From JBBTUF01 sp038063855 (lineage in GTDB: Bacteria; Patescibacteriota; Minisyncoccia; Ryanbacterales; GWA2-47-10b): a DNA stretch of 5,997 nt. Shown here in pieces: positions 1 to 3,643 of this stretch. The notes below the pieces were generated by a model. That model worked only from the letters and a program-made list of their open reading frames with translations. It was not told the DNA's origin and did not search any database. Location of the stretch: assembly GCA_038063855.1 (NCBI GenBank), contig JBBTUF010000069.1, positions 1 through 5,997 on the forward strand. The letters are read 5' to 3'. Position 1 is the stretch's first letter. Each line of letters opens with the position of its first letter. The position numbers were made by a program, and so were the translations under genes.

Positions 1-2
1 GG

Positions 3-1376
3 CTGGATTTTGGAGCGCGCGCGCGAGAACATACGAAAAAACTCCTCGCAATCCATGCTTCGCGCACCATCACAACGCGTGAACCATTTAAAAAATTCCA
101 AGAGCTTGAAGAAAAACTCGAAGCGTCGTTTCCCTACACCGAGACAGAAAGCCAAAAACAAGCACTGCGAGAAATAATGAAAGATCTCGAATCGCGTTTT
201 CCAATGGATCGCATATTGGTTGGCGATGTTGGTTTTGGAAAAACGGAACTTGCAGTACGTGCCTCGGTTCGCATTGCGGCGTCGGGCAAGCAAGTAGCAA
301 TACTCGCGCCCACCACGCTACTCTGCGATCAACACTATCAGGTCTGGCTTCGAAGAATGGAAGGACTGCCCATTCGCGTGGCACGACTCTCACGGCTTGA
401 GGCACCCACAAAAATCCGCGAAACAATCGTAGCACTCAAAACGGGCGCGGTCGATATTGTTATTGGCACGCATCGCCTCCTTTCAAAAGATGTTGTGTGG
501 AAAAATTTGGGGCTTCTGGTAGTTGATGAAGAACAACGCTTTGGAGTCCGCGCAAAAGAAACACTTAAAGATCTTAAGAAAGAACTCGACGTGCTAACGC
601 TTTCAGCGACACCTCTGCCACGTACACTCTCGATGGCGCTTGCGCGTCTTCGAAATATGAGCACACTTACCGAGGCGCCTATTGGTCGCGAGGTTCCGCA
701 AACCTTCGTGCTGCCATTTTCAAAAGACATTATTAAAAAAGCAATTGAAAACGAACTCTCGCGAGGCGGCAAGATTTATTTTCTTGAAAATCGCATTCAT
801 AAAATCCCCCGTACGCTTGAATTTTTGGCGTCTCTCGTGCCCGGCCGACGCATTGGTGCCATTCACGGACGAATGGGTGAGAAACAACTTGTAGAAACTA
901 TGAAAAAATTTCGCTCGGGTGAAATCGAAATCCTGGTTTCAACCACTATTATAGAAAATGGAATTGATCTCGCCGACGTAAACACACTTATTATTGCTGA
1001 CGCCTCACTTTACGGCCTTGCGGATCTCCACCAACTTCGCGGGCGCGTAGGGCATGGACAAGAGTCATCGTTCGCATACTTTTTTTACCCCGACGCACGA
1101 TTTGAAAATACAACAATGAAGTCGGGGCTCCGACCTCCGACGCTTCAGTCGGAGCGTCGGAGCAACCAGCGACTTTCACCAAAAGCAGCAGCACGCCTCG
1201 ACATTATTCAAGACACACAGTTTTTGGGATCAGGCTCGGTAATCGCCGAGAAAGACATGGAAATGCGCGGCACCGGCAATATTTTGGGTCGCGAGCAATC
1301 AGGAGCCGCCGCCCGCGTCGGCCTTAATTTGTATAGTCAATTTTTAGCTGAGGCAGTTGAGAAATTAAGAAGCTAA
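3..1376 (+). CDS. mfd: Transcription-repair coupling factor Mfd (5'-truncated by window; C-terminal translocase part)
   Basis: The frame is open from the first full codon at position 3, so the gene starts upstream; 457 codons are visible. Mfd is an ATP-driven DNA translocase that removes RNA polymerase stalled at lesions and recruits nucleotide-excision repair. The FPYTETESQKQA lead-in is typical of Mfd. Walker A GDVGFGKT is at 222-245, DEEQ at 525-536, SATPLPRT near 603-626, STTIIENGID at 939-968 and QLRGRVGH at 1032-1055. GDVGFGKTE and DEEQRFG separate it from RecG (GDVGSGKT, DEQHRFG). The TRG-like RGTGNILGREQSG follows. The protein ends at LAEAVEKLRS, so the C-terminal D7 domain of long bacterial Mfd is absent. 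About 17-23 extra residues (SGLRPPTLQSERRSNQR and flanks) interrupt the stretch after QLRGRVGH and are encoded by a palindrome. The last codons appear supplied by inserted DNA (see the orphan 3' end at 3276-3326). Confidence 0.93.
   Translation: MDFGARAREHTKKLLAIHASRTITTREPFKKFQELEEKLEASFPYTETESQKQALREIMKDLESRFPMDRILVGDVGFGKTELAVRASVRIAASGKQVAILAPTTLLCDQHYQVWLRRMEGLPIRVARLSRLEAPTKIRETIVALKTGAVDIVIGTHRLLSKDVVWKNLGLLVVDEEQRFGVRAKETLKDLKKELDVLTLSATPLPRTLSMALARLRNMSTLTEAPIGREVPQTFVLPFSKDIIKKAIENELSRGGKIYFLENRIHKIPRTLEFLASLVPGRRIGAIHGRMGEKQLVETMKKFRSGEIEILVSTTIIENGIDLADVNTLIIADASLYGLADLHQLRGRVGHGQESSFAYFFYPDARFENTTMKSGLRPPTLQSERRSNQRLSPKAAARLDIIQDTQFLGSGSVIAEKDMEMRGTGNILGREQSGAAARVGLNLYSQFLAEAVEKLRS
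1117..1178. repeat. In-frame palindromic insertion inside mfd (REP/RPE-like)
   Basis: GCTCCGAC (1127-1134) pairs with GTCGGAGC (1156-1163). Inside it CTCCGAC (1135-1141) pairs with GTCGGAG (1148-1154), leaving the 6-nt loop GCTTCA and a bulged C at 1155. Further out, TGAAGTCG (1117-1124) pairs with CGACTTTCA (1170-1178) apart from one extra T. The segment falls where Mfd homologues run without interruption from the QLRGRVGH region to the (K)RL.AI helix, and it keeps the frame. The translated insert is rich in R, S, P and Q, as expected of a loop. It resembles the in-frame palindromic elements of Rickettsia in behaviour, though no sequence relation is claimed. No second copy was seen in this window. 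Confidence 0.7.
1347..1364 (+). repeat. Left 18-bp direct repeat (attL-like) in the mfd 3' end
   Basis: GCTGAGGCAGTTGAGAAA encodes AEAVEK of the functional mfd. It matches 3288-3305 except for A instead of G at 1355, a third-codon position. Downstream the codons TTA AGA AGC TAA differ from the right copy's CTT CGT TCA, though both give LRS. Confidence 0.6.
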
Positions 1377-1386
1377 AATACACAAT

Positions 1387-1410
1387 AAAAAGATTTTTTT
1401 AATCTTTTTT
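1387..1410. terminator. Weak bidirectional terminator between convergent mfd and the membrane-protein gene
   Basis: AAAAAGATT (1387-1395) and AATCTTTTT (1401-1409) can form a 9-bp, almost entirely A-U stem with a five-T loop, followed by T residues. It lies 11 bp after the mfd stop and touches the stop codon of the convergent gene at 1409-1411. The low GC of the stem makes its strength doubtful. Confidence 0.4.
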
Positions 1411-1954
1411 AATTTACATTAACTGCCGGCTGTGATTCGTATATAGAAAGTGGAGTGAAGATTGTATTTAGTAACCAAATGTAAAAGAAAACAGAAATCC
1501 CCAAAACTACAACAGCAGTCAATGTACCCATATCTTTTGTTTTTTGAATCTGTATAAGAGCCCTCACTGAGAAAAACGATGCAATCAAAGGCGTTGTTAC
1601 AGACACTATTTCAAGAAAAATATAGTTTATCTCCGAAACACTTGCATTTTGATTCAAAGAAATGGCGAGAGTGAAGAGAATAAACACTCCAAATATAATG
1701 ATAATTTTACCGGCAAGATCCACATTTCTATTCATGCTATGACCTGCTTGTTTCTCTCGTAAGTAGTGCTGATTAATTTTGCTCCCGATATAACCTCCCA
1801 GAAGTCCTACTATAACTGCCAAAATAAGACGAAAATAATTATCGACTACGTCGGAATAATTATGATTTATATAAAAATCGGTATTCGAAATAAAGCTATG
1901 AACAGTTATAGATAGAATAAGCCCCACTATTGCCCCCATGATTACGCGTACCAT
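1409..1954 (-). CDS. Hypothetical membrane protein, five predicted helices
   Basis: The 181-residue protein was not recognised. Hydrophobic segments lie at about 2-22, 42-61, 81-101, 110-135 and 144-168. A basic, polar cytosolic-looking loop (KINQHYLREKQAGHSMNRN) sits between the second and third. Two GxxG-rich helices (GAIVGLIL and VGLLGGYIG) stand out near the N-terminus. There is no signal peptide cleavage site, enzyme motif or transporter signature. The ATG start at 1954 is supported by an extended -10 promoter six bases upstream, which implies a leaderless message. It is convergent with mfd and divergent from the gene at 1997. It lies within the putative inserted element and is AT-richer than mfd, consistent with a foreign or fast-evolving gene. 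A role such as exclusion or immunity for the element is possible but unsupported. Confidence 0.7.
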   Translation of the reverse strand: MVRVIMGAIVGLILSITVHSFISNTDFYINHNYSDVVDNYFRLILAVIVGLLGGYIGSKINQHYLREKQAGHSMNRNVDLAGKIIIIFGVFILFTLAISLNQNASVSEINYIFLEIVSVTTPLIASFFSVRALIQIQKTKDMGTLTAVVVLGISVFFYIWLLNTIFTPLSIYESQPAVNVN

Positions 1955-1960
1955 AAATTT

Positions 1961-1969
1961 ATTATATCA
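1961..1969 (-). promoter_or_regulatory. Extended -10 promoter for the 1409-1954 gene (leaderless)
   Basis: Read on the minus strand this is TGATATAAT, a perfect extended -10 (TGnTATAAT). Six bases separate it from the ATG at 1954, so transcription should start at or next to the start codon. No good -35 is seen, which an extended -10 can tolerate. Confidence 0.6.
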
Positions 1970-1976
1970 CAATTTT

Positions 1977-1982
1977 TATAGT
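1977..1982 (+). promoter_or_regulatory. Possible -10 for the 1997-2281 gene
   Basis: TATAGT matches the -10 consensus at five of six bases and lies 14 bp before the ATG at 1997, giving a leader of under 10 nt. No clear -35 is present. It lies back to back with the minus-strand promoter at 1961-1969. Confidence 0.35.
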
Positions 1983-1996
1983 AAACTGAGTACTAA

Positions 1997-2281
1997 ATGG
2001 ACGAATATATCCGATTTAATTTCTATGAAGGGTTATTTTGGATTGCCTTGGGACTTAGCTGTTTTGTTGCGTTGAGATACGTAAACCGAAAATACAAATC
2101 TCTCGCATGCATATCGGGGTTATTGCTCGTTCTATTTGGTATTTCTGATTTTACTGAACTGGCAATCGGAGGATTTTTAAGCCCCGGTCAAGAATGGCTT
2201 TTTGCATGGAAAATCGCGTGCGTCGTTGGATTTACTATAATGATCGGCTGGTATTTTAAATTGAGACTGTCTCACTCATAA
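1997..2281 (+). CDS. Hypothetical small membrane protein, three predicted helices
   Basis: The 94-residue protein was not assigned to a named family. Predicted membrane segments are at about 10-28 (FYEGLFWIALGLSCFVAL), 36-59 (LACISGLLLVLFGISDF) and 67-88 (WLFAWKIACVVGFTIMIGW). Acidic residues lie inside or at the edge of helices (E11 in FYEGLF; D51 and E54 in SDFTELA), and short basic loops (NRKYKS, KLRLSHS) suggest cytosolic sides. The EGLFWI/SDFTE pattern is reminiscent of small uncharacterised bacterial membrane proteins, but this is from memory and not a family call. The ATG at 1997 has no Shine-Dalgarno sequence; a -10-like TATAGT just upstream suggests a very short leader. The stop is 104 bp before the next plus-strand gene, so both might share a transcript. 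Confidence 0.65.
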   Translation: MDEYIRFNFYEGLFWIALGLSCFVALRYVNRKYKSLACISGLLLVLFGISDFTELAIGGFLSPGQEWLFAWKIACVVGFTIMIGWYFKLRLSHS

Positions 2282-2283
2282 AA

Positions 2284-2360
2284 GGTAGCAACAAAAATTA
2301 CTTCGATATATCGAAGTAGTTGAAAAACTAGACTTCATAAATAGTTCTTCATCTGCTACC
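2284..2360 (+). ncRNA. Candidate structured 5' leader upstream of the 2386 gene
   Basis: GGTAGCA (2284-2290) is complementary to TGCTACC (2354-2360) and could close a three-way-like fold. Inside lie the palindrome 2299-2318 and a second hairpin. In that hairpin GAAGT/ACTTC (2313-2317 with 2332-2336) and AGTT/AACT (2318-2321 with 2326-2329) are capped by a GAAA tetraloop (2322-2325). The two inner hairpins share bases 2313-2318 and so exclude each other, as in a switch. The Shine-Dalgarno sequence follows at 2371. There is no comparative support here, and no known riboswitch class was recognised. Confidence 0.3.
2299..2318. promoter_or_regulatory. Palindrome site 1 (putative operator)
   Basis: This is a perfect 20-bp palindrome, half-site TACTTCGATA. 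It lies between the stop at 2281 and the start at 2386. A TTGAAA at 2320-2325 directly adjoins it, but no convincing -10 follows at normal spacing. Together with its upstream AAT it shares 23 bp exactly with site 2. Confidence 0.6.
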
Positions 2361-2370
2361 CTAACAACAG

Positions 2371-2377
2371 AAAGGAG
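2371..2377 (+). promoter_or_regulatory. Strong Shine-Dalgarno sequence for the 2386 gene
   Basis: AAAGGAG lies 8 nt before the ATG at 2386. It is the only strong ribosome-binding site seen in the window and fixes the start, in preference to the in-frame ATG at 2392. The contrast with the leaderless-looking neighbours is notable. Confidence 0.8.
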
Positions 2378-2385
2378 ATCTTTGT

Positions 2386-2616
2386 ATGACCATGCGAGAA
2401 TGCACGAAGCACGAAGGCGTTGAGATTCAATGGGATCCCCAAACAAGAAACGATTGCCCACTCTGTACAGTCGAGCAGCATTCACTCCGACGACCACCAA
2501 TCACATTTGTGAACCCTAGACGGAAACCACTTGCCGAAGTGATGGGAGAAGACATCCCGCAAGGACTGAGTGCAGAGGACGTCGCCACCGATTATCCTCA
2601 GCGTCCGTGGAAGTAG
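2386..2616 (+). CDS. Small hypothetical protein with a putative CxxH/CxxC zinc site
   Basis: The 76-residue soluble protein was not recognised. The N-terminal third contains C6-x2-H9 (CTKH) and C24-x2-C27 (CPLC), a spacing (C-x2-H-x14-C-x2-C) suited to binding one zinc in a zinc-ribbon fold. The remainder is charged and proline-rich (RRPPITFVNPRRKP, ending DYPQRPWK), with no membrane helix. The strong AAAGGAG Shine-Dalgarno supports the start, and an intrinsic terminator follows 21 bp after the stop. The gene is visibly richer in G and C than the membrane genes beside it. It sits between two identical palindrome copies (2299-2318 and 2686-2705), so it looks like a regulated or transferable cassette. 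DNA, RNA or protein binding are all possible; no function is claimed. Confidence 0.7.
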   Translation: MTMRECTKHEGVEIQWDPQTRNDCPLCTVEQHSLRRPPITFVNPRRKPLAEVMGEDIPQGLSAEDVATDYPQRPWK

Positions 2617-2636
2617 TCGAAGAATATAGTTGCACG

Positions 2637-2665
2637 AGAGCCTCGCCACATGGGGCTCTTTTTTA
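2637..2665 (+). terminator. Rho-independent terminator after the 2386 gene
   Basis: AGAGCC (2637-2642) pairs with GGCTCT (2654-2659), with CCA/TGG complementarity further in. Six T residues at 2659-2664 follow. It lies 21 bp after the stop codon at 2616. Confidence 0.75.
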
Positions 2666-2685
2666 TTTACATGAAAATTAATAAT

Positions 2686-2705
2686 TACTTCGATATATCG
2701 AAGTA
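2686..2705. promoter_or_regulatory. Palindrome site 2 (putative operator or cassette boundary)
   Basis: This is a perfect 20-bp palindrome identical to site 1 (half-site TACTTCGATA). It lies between the terminator of the 2386 gene and the 3' end of the TrpR-like gene, that is between two converging genes. No promoter is expected there, so a plain operator role is not obvious. Confidence 0.55.
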
Positions 2706-2738
2706 CTACAAAAAAGTAAAGAATTACCTTAAATATTT

Positions 2739-3152
2739 TTAGTGTGGTTTTCTTTTATCGAGAAATTTCCAGCGTCCCTTCCCCATTTCGGGCATTCCTA
2801 GCCTTACAAGTACATCGAAGTCATCCCAAAACTTTTTGCGGGCTTTTTCTTTTAGTTTTTGCCTCCCGATAACCGTAAATTTGTCGGTTTCTGTCATTCT
2901 CCACAGCCGCGTGACTGTGGAGGGACTTAATTTTAACGTCCGCTCAATAGCTGAAAAAGAATACCCGTTGTGAATCATCATGATTGCCGCAAGGCGCTTT
3001 GCAAACATGATCTGCTCGGTAGGAGTAAAGAATTCGCTGATGAATTTTTCTATATAGAATTCCGTGCGCAAATCCACAATCATTCGCGTAAATTCACGAG
3101 ACATTTTCAAGAATATCTTTTTCTTTAATTGTCCCTGAAAAACATGTGGCAT
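2739..3152 (-). CDS. TrpR/YerC-like DNA-binding protein
   Basis: With the ATG at 3152 the protein is 137 residues, starting MPHVFQGQLKKKIFLK. MPHV-type N-termini are familiar in TrpR-like proteins of Patescibacteria. An upstream in-frame TTG at 3197 would add 15 residues but would place palindrome site 3 inside the coding region, so ATG 3152 is preferred. Residues about 41-62 (FFTPTEQIMFAKRLAAIMMI) match the TrpR-fold helices before the reading head, and about 64-85 (YSFSAIERTLKLSPSTVTRLWR) form the helix-turn-helix. A basic, poorly assigned C-terminal tail follows (KLKEKARKKFWDDF to KRKPH). The family is a dimeric DNA-binding fold that recognises palindromes of about 18-20 bp. Two copies of such a palindrome lie at this gene's own promoter and start codon, so autorepression is inferred. 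Any small-molecule corepressor is unknown. It is the only obvious regulator in the inserted stretch. Confidence 0.85.
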   Translation of the reverse strand: MPHVFQGQLKKKIFLKMSREFTRMIVDLRTEFYIEKFISEFFTPTEQIMFAKRLAAIMMIHNGYSFSAIERTLKLSPSTVTRLWRMTETDKFTVIGRQKLKEKARKKFWDDFDVLVRLGMPEMGKGRWKFLDKRKPH

Positions 3153-3154
3153 CC

Positions 3155-3174
3155 AACTACGATATATCGAAGTA
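3155..3174. promoter_or_regulatory. Palindrome site 3, at the start codon of the TrpR-like gene
   Basis: This is a hybrid copy: one half is ACTACGATA (as in site 4) and the other is TATCGAAGT (as in sites 1 and 2). It ends 2 bp before the ATG at 3152, where a ribosome-binding site would normally sit, and no Shine-Dalgarno sequence is present. Confidence 0.6.
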
Positions 3175-3217
3175 TTTTCTGTATCAAATTTATTCAACCA
3201 ATAAAAGTGCTTCTTAG

Positions 3218-3226
3218 CTTATACCA
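3218..3226 (-). promoter_or_regulatory. Extended -10 promoter of the TrpR-like gene
   Basis: On the minus strand it reads TGGTATAAG, an extended -10 (TGnTATAAT) with one mismatch. Transcription would begin near 3211 and give a leader of roughly 60 nt. The element overlaps the end of palindrome site 4, so occupancy of that site would hinder RNA polymerase. Confidence 0.45.
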
Positions 3227-3246
3227 CTACGATATATCGTAGTGGT
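3223..3246. promoter_or_regulatory. Palindrome site 4 (putative operator overlapping the regulator's promoter)
   Basis: This is a perfect 24-bp palindrome, half-site ACCACTACGATA, and the longest of the four copies. Its centre is 70 bp from that of site 3. It overlaps the extended -10 of the TrpR-like gene, the classic position for an autorepressor. Confidence 0.65.
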
Positions 3247-3275
3247 TGTTATGCTTCTGTATTTTAAAATTTAGC

Positions 3276-3326
3276 TACGATCCACTCGCTGAGGCGGTTG
3301 AGAAACTTCGTTCAAATACGAACTAG
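3276..3326 (+). pseudogene. mfd: Orphan mfd 3' end (displaced C-terminal codons with stop)
   Basis: The frame starting at 3276 reads YDPLAEAVEKLRSNTN followed by TAG at 3324-3326. LAEAVEKLRS is the exact C-terminus of the functional mfd, but here it is written with other codons (GCG, CTT, CGT, TCA against GCA, TTA, AGA, AGC). An in-frame TAG lies at about 3240-3242 and there is no start, so it is not a gene by itself. It is best read as the original chromosomal mfd end, pushed about 1.94 kb away when DNA was inserted. If so, the ancestral Mfd ended in RSNTN and already lacked domain D7. Confidence 0.65.
3288..3305 (+). repeat. Right 18-bp direct repeat (attR-like) in the orphan mfd end
   Basis: GCTGAGGCGGTTGAGAAA matches 1347-1364 in the same orientation with a single A/G difference at a third-codon position (3296). 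Confidence 0.6.
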
Positions 3327-3590
3327 CGGGAAAAACTCAAAGTATATATAGAGACTCCATAATATTATGGATATGCTTGTTAGTGCAATCCATAATATTT
3401 TTCTTTCCCATAGCGCAAAACCGAAACCGCAGATCGCTAAAACTAAAAACAAATACTCAAAATAAGGTATGAGGATAAGAGGCAGCAAAAGGCTACTTAT
3501 AATGGATGAGTTGTCCGTATTTGTGAATATTGAGCCCCACAATATCACTCCAGGAATTAAGGATGCGAAAATCAGCAGGTAAAAATACAT
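3312..3590 (-). CDS. Hypothetical small membrane protein, three or four predicted helices
   Basis: The 92-residue, extremely hydrophobic protein was not recognised. Segments at about 2-22 (YFYLLIFASLIPGVILWGSIF), 30-61 (two short helices or one long bent one, through LLLPLILIPYFEYLFLVLAICGFG) and 65-87 (ILWIALTSISIILWSLYIYF) should span the membrane. The only substantial polar stretch is TNTDNSS near residues 23-29. The ATG at 3590 follows a perfect TATAAT by six bases, implying a leaderless transcript and supporting the start. The 3' end overlaps the orphan mfd stop by 15 bp in convergent orientation. It is AT-rich like the genes at 1409 and 1997 but lies outside the right repeat, so it may be native or may mark a larger insertion. 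Confidence 0.6.
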   Translation of the reverse strand: MYFYLLIFASLIPGVILWGSIFTNTDNSSIISSLLLPLILIPYFEYLFLVLAICGFGFALWERKILWIALTSISIILWSLYIYFEFFPLVRI

Positions 3591-3596
3591 AAAGTA

Positions 3597-3602
3597 ATTA
3601 TA
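3597..3602 (-). promoter_or_regulatory. -10 element of the 3312-3590 gene (leaderless)
   Basis: A perfect TATAAT on the minus strand lies six bases before the ATG at 3590. The -35 position falls inside the rpsA terminator hairpin and is not a good match. The spacing is the same as for the gene starting at 1954. Confidence 0.55.
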
Positions 3603-3606
3603 CCCC

Positions 3607-3643
3607 TAATCAAAAATCTCGCCTGTGGCGAGATTTTTGATTA
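3607..3643 (-). terminator. Intrinsic terminator of rpsA with a 17-bp stem
   Basis: AATCAAAAATCTCGCC (3608-3623) and its exact complement (3627-3642) enclose a TGT loop, and one more pair forms at 3607/3643. On the minus strand a CTCGCC-ACA-GGCGAG core is followed by ATTTTTG, the usual hairpin and U-run. The rpsA stop codon (3641-3643) lies inside the stem. The repeat is symmetric, so it could also stop plus-strand readthrough. Confidence 0.85.

Larger units (their letters stand above)
1347..3305. mobile_element. Putative integrated element in the 3' end of mfd, about 1.94 kb
   Basis: It is bounded by near-identical 18-bp direct repeats, GCTGAGGCAGTTGAGAAA at 1347-1364 and GCTGAGGCGGTTGAGAAA at 3288-3305. 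Each continues into codons for LRS and a stop, so both encode AEAVEKLRS, but the differing codons are all synonymous. The interior is AT-rich compared with mfd. It carries two membrane proteins, a small cysteine-containing protein, a TrpR-like regulator and four copies of one palindrome not seen in the flanking core genes. No integrase, transposase or replication gene is visible, so this would be a remnant, a trans-mobilised element or a one-off recombination product. AT-richness continues beyond the right repeat to about 3600, so composition alone does not fix the right boundary. Confidence 0.5.

Noticed and set aside
88..435. Long open frame on the minus strand opposite mfd
   Set aside because: It is antisense to conserved Mfd motifs including Walker A, its composition is arginine/cysteine-rich shadow-like, and it has no promoter or ribosome-binding site.
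338..772. 144-codon minus-strand frame opposite mfd
   Set aside because: It is fully covered by the conserved helicase motifs of mfd on the other strand; its serine/arginine-rich translation is typical of an antisense shadow.
177..1376. RecG rather than Mfd
   Set aside because: GDVGFGKTE, DEEQRFG and the FPYTET lead-in match Mfd; RecG has GDVGSGKT and DEQHRFG.
2320..2348. Promoter with -35 TTGAAA next to palindrome site 1
   Set aside because: No acceptable -10 occurs 15-19 bp downstream, so it was not listed as a promoter.
3153..3197. N-terminal extension of the TrpR-like protein from TTG 3197
   Set aside because: It would place an operator palindrome inside the coding region and precede the family-typical MPHV start; there is no Shine-Dalgarno sequence.
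2299..3246. CRISPR array from the repeated palindromes
   Set aside because: The copies are far apart (70 to about 470 bp), irregularly spaced and have genes between them.
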